From Accumulibacter jenkinsii (lineage in GTDB: Bacteria > Pseudomonadota > Gammaproteobacteria > Burkholderiales > Rhodocyclaceae): 64,000 nt of DNA. The translations under genes were made by a program, and so were the position numbers. Of this stretch, positions 1 through 8,960 are shown piece by piece. The DNA lies in contig JAZKUF010000001.1 in NCBI GenBank assembly GCA_036625225.1, positions 1,736,001-1,800,000 of the forward strand. Reading direction: 5' to 3'. The notes under the pieces are model-generated. The model made no database searches. It had not been told where the DNA came from and saw nothing but the letters and a program-made list of their open reading frames with translations. Positions within the stretch are counted from its first letter, which is position 1. Every line of letters begins with the position of its first letter.

Positions 1-888
1 GCCGTATTGACGGTGGTCAGCCGCCGCGCCGATGCCCGCGAACTGTATGCCCAGATCAAGGCGCGATCACCCATAGGGCTTTGGCACCTTTCGGGGCTGA
101 TGTGCGCGCAGCATCGTAGCGACACATTGGTAGCGATCAGGACCGCGCTGTCGGCCTGGCAGAGCGCTCTGGCGACCGGCCAGAAGCCGGACCCGATCCG
201 GGTTGTCAGTACCCAACTGGTCGAAGCCGGGGTCGACATCGACTTTCCGGTGGTCTTTCGTGCGCTGGCCGGCCTCGATTCGATTGCCCAGGCAGCCGGG
301 CGATGCAACCGCGAAGGCCGACTGGCAATGGGCAACGTGCACGTTTTTGTCCCCCCAAAACCACCGCCGGCGGGCCTGCTGCGTCAGGCCGAGCAAACCA
401 CGCGTTCATTGTGGAGTGCCCTTGGCCCGAAAGCCGATCCCTTGGCGGTGGAACATTTTCCCGAGTATTTCCGCTGCCTGTATGGCGACGCCTGCCTGGA
501 CGAAAAAGGGATCGTCGACCTGCTTCGCGCTGGCCGGGCGGAAGTGAATTTCCGCACCGCTGCCGAGCACTTCCGGTTGATCGACGACCAGGAGAGTGCG
601 ACCATTTTCGTTCTTTACCGACTGCACGAGGGGGACACCAGCATCGACATCCTCCTGAAGAAACTTCAGAAAGACGGGCCTGACCGTTGGCTGTTGCGCA
701 AACTGCAGCGCTATGCAGTCACCATCTATCGGCATGACCTGCAACGACTGCTGGCGATGGGCGACGTGACATCCCTGGGGGCTGACTGGCCTGGGCTGTA
801 TGTGCAGGTGAGTGACATCTTGTACGATCCGGTGCTGGGGGTGAACGTCGATGGTGCACCGGGCGATCCGGCCGGTCTCGTAACCTGA
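1..888 (+). CDS. cas3: Cas3 helicase-nuclease, C-terminal part (window-truncated)
   Basis: The frame is open to the first base, so this is the C-terminal ~295 residues of a longer protein whose start lies upstream. Visible are superfamily 2 helicase motifs: the STQLVEAGVDID motif V region, then QAAGRCNREG, which is motif VI. The rest is the C-terminal domain of Cas3. Cas3 is the helicase-nuclease recruited by Cascade to unwind and degrade target DNA. It is followed 44 bases later by cas5 on the same strand, which is the usual I-C order. The HD nuclease domain cannot be checked here. Confidence 0.93.
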   Translation, partial: AVLTVVSRRADARELYAQIKARSPIGLWHLSGLMCAQHRSDTLVAIRTALSAWQSALATGQKPDPIRVVSTQLVEAGVDIDFPVVFRALAGLDSIAQAAGRCNREGRLAMGNVHVFVPPKPPPAGLLRQAEQTTRSLWSALGPKADPLAVEHFPEYFRCLYGDACLDEKGIVDLLRAGRAEVNFRTAAEHFRLIDDQESATIFVLYRLHEGDTSIDILLKKLQKDGPDRWLLRKLQRYAVTIYRHDLQRLLAMGDVTSLGADWPGLYVQVSDILYDPVLGVNVDGAPGDPAGLVT

Positions 889-932
889 GACCGGTAATCT
901 TGAAACGCATGCAACGCTCGCTGGGAGAAACG

Positions 933-1586
933 ATGACAAGTTATTGCCTTGAGGTATCGGGAGATTACGCCTGCTTCACCCGGCCTGAAATGAAAGTCGA
1001 GCGGGTGTCCTACGACGTGATGACGCCTTCGGCGGCACGGTCCATTTTCGAGGCCATTTTCTGGAAGCCGGCCATCCGCTGGCAAGTCAGGCAGATCGAG
1101 GTACTGAAGCCGATTCGCTGGATCAGCGTGCGGCGCAACGAAGTTGCTACCAAGGCTTCGCTGCGCAATGCTCAGGTAGCGATGAAGGCCGGGTACGGCC
1201 AGTTGGCTCTCTATATCGAAGACGAGCGGCAGCAGCGAGCCGGCCTTTTCCTCCGCGATGTAGCCTACCGACTGCATGCCGATCTGCTGCCGATCGGCAG
1301 TGATGCCGTGAGCAATCCGGCCAAGTACCGCGAGATCTTCCAGCGTCGCGCCGAGAAGGGCCAGTGCGTCAATCAGCCTTACCTCGGCTGCCGCGAGTTT
1401 GCCGCCCGCTTTCGCCTGATCGCCGACCCTGCTGCCGAAGCCCCGGCATTCGCCGAGAGCCGTGATCTGGGTTGGATGCTCTACGACATGGATTTCGACG
1501 ACCCCAACGATCCGCGGCCACGCTTCTTTCGCGCCGATCTCCAACGTGGGGTAATCGACCTGGAGAAGGTTCAGGTGATCGGATGA
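933..1586 (+). CDS. cas5: Cas5c, type I-C Cascade subunit and pre-crRNA endonuclease
   Basis: 217 residues. The ATG at 933 is chosen over one at 900 because GGGAGA precedes it at proper spacing and the protein then starts MTSYCLEVSGDYACF, typical of Cas5c/Cas5d. In type I-C there is no Cas6, and Cas5c cuts the repeat in the precursor RNA and then caps the crRNA 5' handle. The family core is seen early (TRPEMKVERVSYDVMTPSAA and the FEAIFWKPAIRW stretch). Its stop overlaps the cas8c start (ATGA), showing a translationally coupled operon. Confidence 0.95.
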   Translation: MTSYCLEVSGDYACFTRPEMKVERVSYDVMTPSAARSIFEAIFWKPAIRWQVRQIEVLKPIRWISVRRNEVATKASLRNAQVAMKAGYGQLALYIEDERQQRAGLFLRDVAYRLHADLLPIGSDAVSNPAKYREIFQRRAEKGQCVNQPYLGCREFAARFRLIADPAAEAPAFAESRDLGWMLYDMDFDDPNDPRPRFFRADLQRGVIDLEKVQVIG

Positions 1587-3325
1587 TCCTGCAAGCCCTG
1601 TACGACTATTACCGGCGCAAGGCGCTCGATCCCGATCCCGCCCGGCGTCTGCCGGTCTTTGGTTTCGAAGACAAGGAAATTCCCTTCATCATCGAATTGG
1701 CTGCCGATGGCCGCCCTGTCGCAATCCGGGACACTCGGCGGCCAGAAGGGAAAAAGAAGCAGGCGCAGCGCTACCTGGTCCCCAAAGGTGCCAAGAAAAC
1801 TTCTGGTGTCGCGGCCAACTTCCTTTGGGATACTGCCGAATATGTGCTGGGAGTCGACACGCGAGGAAAACCGGAACGGGTCGTGGAACAGCACGCGGCC
1901 TTTCGCCAGCACCTGGCGAACCTGCCCGAGCAGGCGCGTGAAGATGCGGGCATCGTGGCGATCGAGGCGTTCTACGCCAGCCATGGCTACGCCGCTTTGG
2001 CAGATGACCCGGTCTGGTCAGAAATCCTTGAAACCAATCCTGTCCTGACGTTTCGGCTGGCGGGGGAAGATGATCTGGTATGCCAGCGGTCGGTGGTGGT
2101 AAGCAACCTGGTGAACGCTCTCGACGAGGCAGGCAATGGAGGAGTATGCCTCATAACAGGTCTGCCAGCGTCGCCAGAGCGCTTGCATACGGCAATCAAG
2201 GGTGTCTGGGGCGCGCAGTCTTCCGGGGCCAATATCGTTTCTTTCAATCTGGATGCTTTCACGTCGTTCAACAAGGAGCAAGGGAGTAATGCCCCGATCA
2301 GCCCTGCTGCTGCCTTCGCTTACACCACGGCGCTCAATCACCTGCTGGACAGGAGATCTCGCCAGCGCATTCAGGTCGGCGACGCATCCACCGTCTTCTG
2401 GGCGCAGAAGGACGATCCGGTCGAGGATGCGTTTGCTGCGGTCTTCGGCGAACAGGACGACCCCGCTGCGCGGTGCGAGGAGATCCGTTCTCTTCTCGGC
2501 GCGGTCCATTCCGGCCAGTTCGACGGAGGTCGTGGTGTCAACAGATTCTACGTCCTCGGACTGGCGCCCAATGCCGCTCGCATCTCCGTTCGCTTCTGGC
2601 ACGCCGATCCCCTGTACGTCATTGCGGGGCGGATTCAGGCGTGGTTCGACGACCTGGCGCTGGCTCGCGCTCCGAACGATCCGGAGTTCCCCAGTCTGTT
2701 CCGGCTTCTCGCCGCCTGTGCCGTGTTGCGCAAGGCCGACAACATTCCTCCCAACCTCGGAGGCGATGTCATGCGGGCGATCCTCTCCGGCGCTGCCTTT
2801 CCCGCTTCGTGGCTGAACGCGGCGGTGCAGCGCTGCCGTGCCGAACAGGATGTCATCTACTTGCGGGCCGCCGGAATCAGGGCTTGCCTGAATCGAAATC
2901 TACGCAGCCGTCCGAACCATGCCCTTGAGAAGGAGTTACTCCCCATGCTCGACTCAGAAAACAGCAGCCATGCCTATCGGCTTGGGCGCCTGTTCGCCAC
3001 TCTCGAAAAAATCCAGGAAGAAGCGAGTCCCGGCTTGAATGCCACCATCCGCGAACGATTCTACGGAGCCGCTTCCAGTACGCCGGTCAGCGTATTCACG
3101 ACCTTGCTGCGTCTGAAGAACCACCATCTCGCCAAATTCACCAACCGCGGCAGGGCGATCAATTTCGAGCGTCTGATCGGTGAAATCATGAGCGGGCTAG
3201 CCGACTTCCCCAGGCATCTGACCTTGCACGATCAGGGGCGTTTTGCCATCGGCTACTACCACCAGCGCCAGGATTTTTTCACCAAACCAGAAGCCAGTGA
3301 ATCCACCCAGGGAGAAAGCAAATGA
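1583..3325 (+). CDS. cas8c: Cas8c (Csd1), large subunit of type I-C Cascade
   Basis: 580 residues starting MILQALYDYYRRK, a standard Csd1 N-terminus. The start is fixed by the ATGA overlap with cas5; an upstream in-frame ATG at 1472 would lie deep inside cas5. Cas8c recognises the PAM and stabilises the R-loop, and in I-C an internal start can also yield the small subunit. The length matches the family. Its stop overlaps the ATG of cas7. Nothing in the gene looks broken, so only the following gene disables the complex. Confidence 0.94.
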   Translation: MILQALYDYYRRKALDPDPARRLPVFGFEDKEIPFIIELAADGRPVAIRDTRRPEGKKKQAQRYLVPKGAKKTSGVAANFLWDTAEYVLGVDTRGKPERVVEQHAAFRQHLANLPEQAREDAGIVAIEAFYASHGYAALADDPVWSEILETNPVLTFRLAGEDDLVCQRSVVVSNLVNALDEAGNGGVCLITGLPASPERLHTAIKGVWGAQSSGANIVSFNLDAFTSFNKEQGSNAPISPAAAFAYTTALNHLLDRRSRQRIQVGDASTVFWAQKDDPVEDAFAAVFGEQDDPAARCEEIRSLLGAVHSGQFDGGRGVNRFYVLGLAPNAARISVRFWHADPLYVIAGRIQAWFDDLALARAPNDPEFPSLFRLLAACAVLRKADNIPPNLGGDVMRAILSGAAFPASWLNAAVQRCRAEQDVIYLRAAGIRACLNRNLRSRPNHALEKELLPMLDSENSSHAYRLGRLFATLEKIQEEASPGLNATIRERFYGAASSTPVSVFTTLLRLKNHHLAKFTNRGRAINFERLIGEIMSGLADFPRHLTLHDQGRFAIGYYHQRQDFFTKPEASESTQGESK

Positions 3326-3484
3326 GCCTCACCAATCGCTACGATTTTGTTCTTGTCTTCGATGTTCGTGACGGCAACCCGAATGGCGACCCGGATGCAG
3401 GCAACCTGCCGCGTCTGGATGCGGAATCCGGTCATGGCCTAGTGACCGACGTTTCCTTGAAGCGCAAAATCCGCAACTTTGTTG
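3322..3484 (+). pseudogene. cas7: cas7 (csd2), 5' fragment interrupted by IS66
   Basis: The first 54 codons of Cas7c (starts MSLTNRYDFVLVFDVRDGN, continues with the DGNPNGDPD motif typical of Csd2). Reading breaks at 3485 where an IS66-family element begins. The last eight bases, CTTTGTTG (3477-3484), are repeated at 5933-5940 on the far side of the element. Joining 3484 to 5941 restores the frame as RNFVG-LVKGETPP and gives an 885-base gene of 294 codons plus stop. Cas7 forms the crRNA-covering backbone of Cascade, so interference should be lost. Confidence 0.95.
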
Positions 3485-3559
3485 GTAAGCGTCCGACCGC
3501 TCCACCTGTAAAAGTCGGACGAGATAGCGCAACCTCCCGGCTTTCGATGGGAGGTTGCG

Positions 3560-3880
3560 ATGGACAAGAACGGCGAGCGGGAAGCGTACTGGCGAGGGCA
3601 TGTTGCCGAGTGGCGGGCGAGTGGGGAGTCGCAGAGAGCGTACTGTGACCGGCACGGGCTGAAGGACCATTCGCTGAGTTACTGGCATCAGCGTCTGGCC
3701 AAGCGCGAAGGTGGGGCCGCCGTCGGCGAGCCGCTGACGCTGATTCGGGCAACGATCGTTGCCGATCCGCTGGTCTCAATGCCGTGCCTGTCGCTCGCCA
3801 GCCCGAACGGCTGGCGACTCGAATTTGGCCTGCTGCCGCCGGCCGAGTGGCTGGTGGCACTCTGGGCAAACCACTCATGA
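3560..3880 (+). CDS. tnpA: IS66 TnpA-like accessory protein
   Basis: 106 residues, first gene of the IS66 element. It begins MDKNGEREAYWRGHVAEW and has the HTH-like SQRAYCDRHGLKDHSLSYWHQR segment found in IS66 orf1 proteins. The product is thought to help transposition, perhaps as a DNA-binding regulator. Its stop overlaps the tnpB start in an ATGA arrangement, so the two are coupled. The same protein is encoded at 51973-52293. Confidence 0.9.
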   Translation: MDKNGEREAYWRGHVAEWRASGESQRAYCDRHGLKDHSLSYWHQRLAKREGGAAVGEPLTLIRATIVADPLVSMPCLSLASPNGWRLEFGLLPPAEWLVALWANHS

Positions 3881-4230
3881 GCGCGACCCTCGGCGTACCG
3901 CTGGAGCGCATCTGGCTGGCTCTCGAACCGGTAGACATGCGCCTGGGCATTGACGGCTTGTCTGCCCGCATCCAGGCGAGTCTCGGGCGCTCCCCTTGTG
4001 ACGGCAGTGCTTACGCCTTCACCAATCGCAAGCGAAGCCGACTCAAACTGCTGGTGTGGGATGGCACGGGCGTGTGGCTAGCGCAACGGCGCCTACACCG
4101 GGGCGGTTTCACGTGGCCGAGCGCTGGCGAGGCGGTTTTTTCCCTGACGCCGGGGCAATGGCGGTGGCTGATCGCGGGCGTTGACTGGCAACGTCGGGAA
4201 GCCCCAGCGCCGGGACACTGGCAAGTGTAA
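3877..4230 (+). CDS. tnpB: IS66 TnpB (Orf2)
   Basis: 117 residues. The start is the ATG overlapping the tnpA stop; an in-frame upstream ATG at 3784 lies inside tnpA. The protein has the IS66 Orf2 signature: LEPVDMRLGIDGLSA near the N-terminus and the AYAFTNRKRSRLKLLVWDGTG core. IS66 elements need this protein for transposition, though its biochemical role is not settled. About 90 bases separate it from tnpC. Confidence 0.93.
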   Translation: MSATLGVPLERIWLALEPVDMRLGIDGLSARIQASLGRSPCDGSAYAFTNRKRSRLKLLVWDGTGVWLAQRRLHRGGFTWPSAGEAVFSLTPGQWRWLIAGVDWQRREAPAPGHWQV

Positions 4231-4323
4231 CGGCCGCGTCACTGCCGCGAAAAAAGTGATAATAATCGGCTATCTACCTGGCTTTCAGGAGCTTTCCATG
4301 CGATGTCTGCGGTATAATGCCTC

Positions 4324-5895
4324 ATGGATTTAGCGACCGAACTTGCCGCCTTCTCCCCCTCACCAGAACTGCTGGCCTGGGTCGAAAATCGGGTTGGCGG
4401 TCTGCTGGAACAGGCCAAGACCAGCGCCACGGAAATTCACTGGCGCGATGCCAAGATCGAAAAGCTGACGCTCGAACTTGCTCATTTACGCCGAATGAAA
4501 TTCGGCGTGAAGAGCGAAGCCATGGTCGCCGCCGAACGCGACCTCTTCGATGAAAACCTGGCGGCCGACATTGCTGCCTGCGAAGCCCGTCTGGCCGAAG
4601 CGCTCCAGGTCGCTGAAACGCCGTCGGATCAACCGGTACCCGAGAAGAAGCCCAAACGCGAACGCGCCGGTCGTCAGCCCCTGCCGGAGCATCTGCCGCG
4701 CGTTGAAATTCGCCACGAACCCGAGAACTGCACCTGCGGCGAATGCGGTCAGGCGTTGGTGCTGATCGGCGAGGACGTGACCGAGAAACTCAATATCGTC
4801 CCGGCGCAGTTCTTCGTCGAACAGCACGTTTATCCCAAATACGCCTGCCGGCCCTGCGAGACGCTGACGGCGGCACCGGCCGAGCGCAGCGTGATCGATG
4901 GCGGAATGGCGACCCCGGCCTTGCTCTCGTGGGTCATGATCAGCAAGTTCCTGGATCACCTGCCGCTCTATCGCCTGGAACAGCAGGCCGCCCGGTCTGG
5001 CGTCCCGCTCGCCCGCTCGACGCTGGCCGAGTGGGTGGGTCGCGTCGGCTATGCCCTCGAACCCCTCTGGCTTCGCCTGGGCGAATTGCTGCGCGAGAGC
5101 GAGGTGTTACATGCGGATGAAACCCCGGTGCAACAGCTTGATCCAGGCAAGGGGAAGACCAAGCGGGCGTATCTCTGGGCGTACCGCAACAATGCCTTGG
5201 AAAATGACCCGCCGATTGTCGTCTTCGACTATCAACCGGGCCGGGCCGGCATACATGCCGTGAATTTCCTGGCGCAATGGGAAGGCGCCCTGATGGTCGA
5301 TGACTTCGCCGGTTACAAGGTGCTGTTTCAGGGATCAGTGATCGAACTGGGCTGCATGGCCCATGCGCGCCGCAAGTTCTTCGACCTGCACCAGGCCAAC
5401 GCCAGCCCGGTCGCGACGGAAGCCCTTCGCCGCATCGGCGAACTGTATGCCGTCGAGGCGCAGGCGAAGGACCTCACGGTCGAGGAACGGGCCCGTCTGC
5501 GCGAGATGCACAGTCAGCCGCGACTCGAGTCCCTGCACCTATGGCTCCTGAACACCCGCAAGTCGGTCGCCAACGGCTCGGCCCTGGCCCGGGCCATCGA
5601 TTACACGTTGAAGCGCTGGCGCGCTCTCGCTCGTTATGCCGAGAATGGCTTCTACCCGATCGACAACAACCCTATCGAAAACGCCATTCGCCCGATCGCC
5701 GTCGGGAAGAAAAATTGGTTGTTCGCAGGTTCGGAGGCCGCCGGCAAGCGTGCCGCGGCCATTCAGTCGCTGCTCGAAACCGCGCGCTTGAACGGCATCG
5801 AGCCCATGGCCTGGCTCACCAACACCCTGCAAAAACTTCCCACTTGGCCCAACAGCCGCCTCGACGAGTTGCTGCCGCTCAAAAAACGGGGGTAA
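4324..5895 (+). CDS. tnpC: IS66 transposase TnpC (DDE)
   Basis: 523 residues, full length for IS66 transposases. In order: N-terminal leucine-rich coiled coil (about 20-60), a zinc-finger-like CTCGECGQAL segment near residue 138, the DDE catalytic domain (HADETPVQQLDPGKGK; VDDFAGYK; ending NNPIENAIRPIAVGKKNWLF) and the short C-terminal TnpC tail. It catalyses cut and strand transfer. No frameshift is seen, so the element should be active. Confidence 0.96.
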   Translation: MDLATELAAFSPSPELLAWVENRVGGLLEQAKTSATEIHWRDAKIEKLTLELAHLRRMKFGVKSEAMVAAERDLFDENLAADIAACEARLAEALQVAETPSDQPVPEKKPKRERAGRQPLPEHLPRVEIRHEPENCTCGECGQALVLIGEDVTEKLNIVPAQFFVEQHVYPKYACRPCETLTAAPAERSVIDGGMATPALLSWVMISKFLDHLPLYRLEQQAARSGVPLARSTLAEWVGRVGYALEPLWLRLGELLRESEVLHADETPVQQLDPGKGKTKRAYLWAYRNNALENDPPIVVFDYQPGRAGIHAVNFLAQWEGALMVDDFAGYKVLFQGSVIELGCMAHARRKFFDLHQANASPVATEALRRIGELYAVEAQAKDLTVEERARLREMHSQPRLESLHLWLLNTRKSVANGSALARAIDYTLKRWRALARYAENGFYPIDNNPIENAIRPIAVGKKNWLFAGSEAAGKRAAAIQSLLETARLNGIEPMAWLTNTLQKLPTWPNSRLDELLPLKKRG

Positions 5896-5940
5896 GTCAG
5901 CACCCCCTGACGTGGGTGGGCTGGACGCTTACCTTTGTTG

Positions 5941-6662
5941 GCCTCGTCAAAGGCGAAACACCGCCATTCGATATTTACATCAAGGAAAAGGCGATCCTGA
6001 ACCAGACCCACGCCAAGGCGTATATCGCGATTGGCGCGGAAGACGCGCTCAAAGGCGACGACAAGAAGCGCAAAGGCAACGGCGAAACGGTCGACAAAGC
6101 TCGCCACTGGATGTGTGCCAACTTCTACGATGTCCGCACTTTCGGCGCCGTGATGTCGACCGGTGTTAACTGCGGTCAAGTGCGCGGCCCGGTGCAACTG
6201 ACCTTCGCCCGTTCTGTGGATCCGATCATCGCCCAGGAGCACTCGATTACCCGCATGGCCGTTGCCACCGAAGCGGAAGCCGAAAAGCAGCAAGGCGACA
6301 ACCGCACCATGGGTCGCAAGCATACCGTTCCCTACGGCGTCTATGTCGCTCATGGCTTCATCTCATCTTTCCTCGCCAAGCAGACGGGCTTTGACGAAGA
6401 CGATCTGGAACTTCTCTGGCAAGCGCTGGAAAACATGTTCGAGCATGATCGCTCGGCGGCACGCGGCGAAATGTCGACGCGTGGGCTGTACGTGTTCAAG
6501 CATGAATCCGAGCTTGGCAATGCCCATGCACACGCCCTGTTCGATCGCATCGGGATTGCCCGGAAGACTGGCGCCTATGTGGCTCGCAGCTTCAATGATT
6601 ATGAAATCACCGTTGACGACAGCCCGCTGCCGTCAGGTGTCACACTGATCAAGCGAGTCTGA
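5941..6662 (+). pseudogene. cas7: cas7 (csd2), 3' fragment after IS66
   Basis: The remaining ~240 codons of Cas7c, resuming directly after the right-hand target duplication (5933-5940) with LVKGETPPFDIYIKEKAILNQTHAKAY. The RAMP-type core and C-terminus (AVMSTGVNCGQVRGPVQ, then TRGLYVFKHESELGNAH) are intact and free of stops, so the IS is the only lesson. No start with a good ribosome site is seen at the IS boundary, so a functional N-terminally deleted protein is unlikely. Confidence 0.95.
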
Positions 6663-6670
6663 GTGGTGCG

Positions 6671-6916
6671 CTAGCGCCGTTCGAGCCAATAAGCCGGCCA
6701 GAGGCGCGGGTTGACCATGGCTTCATCGACATCAAGTGCCGCAATTTCGCCGCGGTCGAAAGCATCGGCCCGGCGCTCGGCTTCTTTCTGCCATGCGGCG
6801 AGGATTTGGTCGTCCTTTGCCAGGCTCGCGAGCAGACGTTCAGCAAGATGGACGCGGTCGGCGGGTGCCAGTTGCAAGGCGGCGGTTTCAATTTCTTCCA
6901 GGGATGGGGCAATCAT
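6671..6916 (-). CDS. Orphan addiction-module antitoxin-like protein
   Basis: 81 residues, antisense to the cas operon and squeezed between cas7 and cas4. It resembles the small alpha-helical antitoxins annotated as putative addiction module component (Unstab_antitox type): LEEIETAALQLAPADRVHLAERLLASLA, then AWQKEAERRADAFDRGEI and a C-terminal proline/tryptophan motif. Such proteins normally precede a RelE/ParE toxin gene. None is adjacent: cas7 ends 8 bases away and cas4 lies on the other side. It may be a remnant, or may have been kept to counter a toxin elsewhere. Confidence 0.75.
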   Translation of the reverse strand: MIAPSLEEIETAALQLAPADRVHLAERLLASLAKDDQILAAWQKEAERRADAFDRGEIAALDVDEAMVNPRLWPAYWLERR

Positions 6917-6990
6917 GATTCGATCCTTCGTTGATCCGGATGCGATGCTAACCCAGGCGTGTTGGAGATGCCATAACGAGCGCCAAGCCG

Positions 6991-7629
6991 ATGACCGCTG
7001 AGCCGCTCGACCCGATTGCCATCTCTGCCCTGCAGCACTGGCGCTACTGTTCGCGCCAGTGCGCCCTGATCCACGTCGAGCAGGTTTTCGAGGACAACCT
7101 GTTTACCCAGCGGGGGAACGCTTTGCACAAGCGGGTCGATGATCCCGGCTTCGAGGTGCGCGACGGGCTGCGCGTCGAGCGCGCTCTGCCGCTTTTCTGC
7201 GATCGTCTGGGGCTGGTCGGCAAGGGCGATGTCGTTGAGTTCCTGCCGGACGGCACGCCGTACCCGGTGGAATACAAACACGGCTCGCGGCACAAGAGGG
7301 CCGACATTGCCGCCTGCGACGACCTGCAACTCGCGGCGCAAGCGGTCTGTCTCGAAGAAATGCTCGGGCGATCGGTGCCGGAAGGCGCGCTGTATTACGC
7401 AACGTCGCGCCGCCGCCGAATCGTCACCATCGACAACGACTTGCGTGCCAGTGTCGAGGTTGCTGCCAGCGCCGTGCGCCAACTAATGCTTGCTGGCCCC
7501 TTGCCGCCACCGCTCAATGACGAGCATTGCCGTGCCTGTTCGTTGCGCGACCTTTGCCAACCGGAGGCTTCGGCACGCTCAGCGAAACGCTCGGCGGTCC
7601 TCTCCACCCTTTTCGAGTTGGACGACTGA
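6991..7629 (+). CDS. cas4: Cas4, spacer-acquisition exonuclease (type I-C)
   Basis: 212 residues. The RecB-like nuclease core is seen as GKGDVVEFLP, PVEYKHGSRHKRADIAACDDLQLAAQA (the D-E-K catalytic set plus QxxxY-like region). Iron-sulphur cysteines are present: HWRYCSRQC at the N-terminus and HCRACSLRDLC at the C-terminus. Cas4 trims prespacers and selects PAM-compatible ends with Cas1-Cas2. cas1 starts just downstream, so adaptation genes are intact although cas7 is broken. Confidence 0.95.
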   Translation: MTAEPLDPIAISALQHWRYCSRQCALIHVEQVFEDNLFTQRGNALHKRVDDPGFEVRDGLRVERALPLFCDRLGLVGKGDVVEFLPDGTPYPVEYKHGSRHKRADIAACDDLQLAAQAVCLEEMLGRSVPEGALYYATSRRRRIVTIDNDLRASVEVAASAVRQLMLAGPLPPPLNDEHCRACSLRDLCQPEASARSAKRSAVLSTLFELDD

Positions 7630-7630
7630 C

Positions 7631-8659
7631 ATGCAACTCCTCAATACGCTCTACGTCACCACGCCCGAGAGCTACATCCATCTCGATAACGACACCTTGC
7701 GCGTCGAGGTCGAGAAGACGACGCGTCTGCGCGTGCCGCTGCATCATCTCGGCGCCGTGGTGTGCTTCGGCCATGTGTCGGTCTCGCTGCCGCTGATGCA
7801 CCGTCTGGCCGACGACGGAATCAGTCTGGTGCTGCTCGACACTCATGGTCGCTTCAAGGCGCGCCTGGAGGGCTCGGTCTCGGGCAACGTCCTGCTACGG
7901 CAAGCACAGCACGGCCTGGGGCGCGATCCGGTCTTCGTCCTGGGCGTGGCACGTAACTGTGTTGCCGGCAAGGTGCGCAACTGTCGGCAGGTTCTGCTGC
8001 GCGGCTCGCGCGAGGCCAAGGTTTCCGAAGACGCAGCTCTGCTTTCCCGCAGCGCGGCCGATCTGGCGGCAACGCTACGCGCCTTGCCTGACGTCACCGA
8101 CCTCGATACCTTGCGCGGCCTGGAGGGCGAAGCCGCCCGGCAGTACTTCGGCGCGCTGACGAATCTGCTGCGGGCCAGTTCGCGAACGAGTTTTGCCATG
8201 GATGGCCGCAGCCGGCGCCCACCTCGCGACCGCATCAATGCGCTGTTGTCCTTCGTGTACACCTTGCTGATGAACGACTGCCGTTCGGCCGTCGAAGCGG
8301 CCGGGCTCGACCCGCAGATCGGCTTTCTGCATGCCGTTCGGCCAGGGAGGGCTGCGCTGGCGCTCGATCTGATGGAAGAGTTTCGTTCCTTCGCCGATCG
8401 CCTGGTGCTGTCCTTGATCAATCGCGGGCAGATCGCCGCGAAGGATTTCGTCGAGCGTGAAGGGGGCGCGGTGTTGCTCGAAAGCGATGCACGCAAGACT
8501 GTTCTGGTCGCGTATCAGGAGCGCAAACAGGAAAACATGAGCCACCCGCTGCTCAGCGAACCCGTTCCTTTCGGCTTGCTGCCGCACGTCCAGGCCAGAC
8601 TGCTGGCGCGAACGCTGCGCGGCGATACCGCCGAATATCTGCCGTATCTGGTGCGCTGA
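7631..8659 (+). CDS. cas1: Cas1 integrase
   Basis: 342 residues starting MQLLNTLYVTTPESYIHLDND, the expected I-C Cas1 N-terminus; a longer frame from 7490 would run through cas4. The metal-binding acid of the alpha-helical domain lies in LEGEAARQYFG, the histidine in GFLHAVRPGR and the further acid in LALDLMEEFRS. Cas1 is the catalytic subunit that inserts new spacers at the leader end of the array. The gene begins one base after the cas4 stop. Confidence 0.97.
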   Translation: MQLLNTLYVTTPESYIHLDNDTLRVEVEKTTRLRVPLHHLGAVVCFGHVSVSLPLMHRLADDGISLVLLDTHGRFKARLEGSVSGNVLLRQAQHGLGRDPVFVLGVARNCVAGKVRNCRQVLLRGSREAKVSEDAALLSRSAADLAATLRALPDVTDLDTLRGLEGEAARQYFGALTNLLRASSRTSFAMDGRSRRPPRDRINALLSFVYTLLMNDCRSAVEAAGLDPQIGFLHAVRPGRAALALDLMEEFRSFADRLVLSLINRGQIAAKDFVEREGGAVLLESDARKTVLVAYQERKQENMSHPLLSEPVPFGLLPHVQARLLARTLRGDTAEYLPYLVR

Positions 8660-8669
8660 GGCTGAGATT

Positions 8670-8960
8670 ATGTTGGTCATTGTCTGTTACGACGTGAGTA
8701 CCGAAACCCGCGAAGGCCGGAGGCGACTACGGCGGGTGGCGAAAGTCTGCGAGAGCACGGGGCAACGAGTACAGAAATCGGTCTTCGAATGCCAGGTCGA
8801 CCGCGCGCAGTTCGAAGCGCTGGAGCGTACGCTGCTCAAGGAGATCAAGGCCGACGAGGACAACCTTCGCTTCTACCGGATTGCCCAACTGAAAGGCTAC
8901 GAAGTGAGGGAGTATGGCACTTTCCGCGCCACTGACTTCGATGGCCCCCTGGTGTTGTAG
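8670..8960 (+). CDS. cas2: Cas2
   Basis: 96 residues, full length. The ferredoxin-like N-terminus MLVIVCYDVSTETREGRRRLRRVAK is typical, as is RVQKSVFECQVD. Cas2 is the dimeric scaffold of the Cas1-Cas2 integrase. It is the last gene of the cas operon, 181 bases before the first repeat. Confidence 0.97.
   Translation: MLVIVCYDVSTETREGRRRLRRVAKVCESTGQRVQKSVFECQVDRAQFEALERTLLKEIKADEDNLRFYRIAQLKGYEVREYGTFRATDFDGPLVL

Larger units (their letters stand above)
3485..5932 (+). mobile_element. IS66-family insertion sequence, copy 1 (2448 bp)
   Basis: The element starts GTAAGCGTCC and ends GGACGCTTAC, giving terminal inverted repeats, and is flanked by an 8-bp duplication CTTTGTTG, the duplication size known for IS66. 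It holds the three standard genes tnpA, tnpB and tnpC on one strand. An apparently identical 2448-bp copy, inverted, lies at 49921-52368; the boundaries were set by comparing the two. Identity of the copies and an intact duplication indicate recent insertion. Confidence 0.96.
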
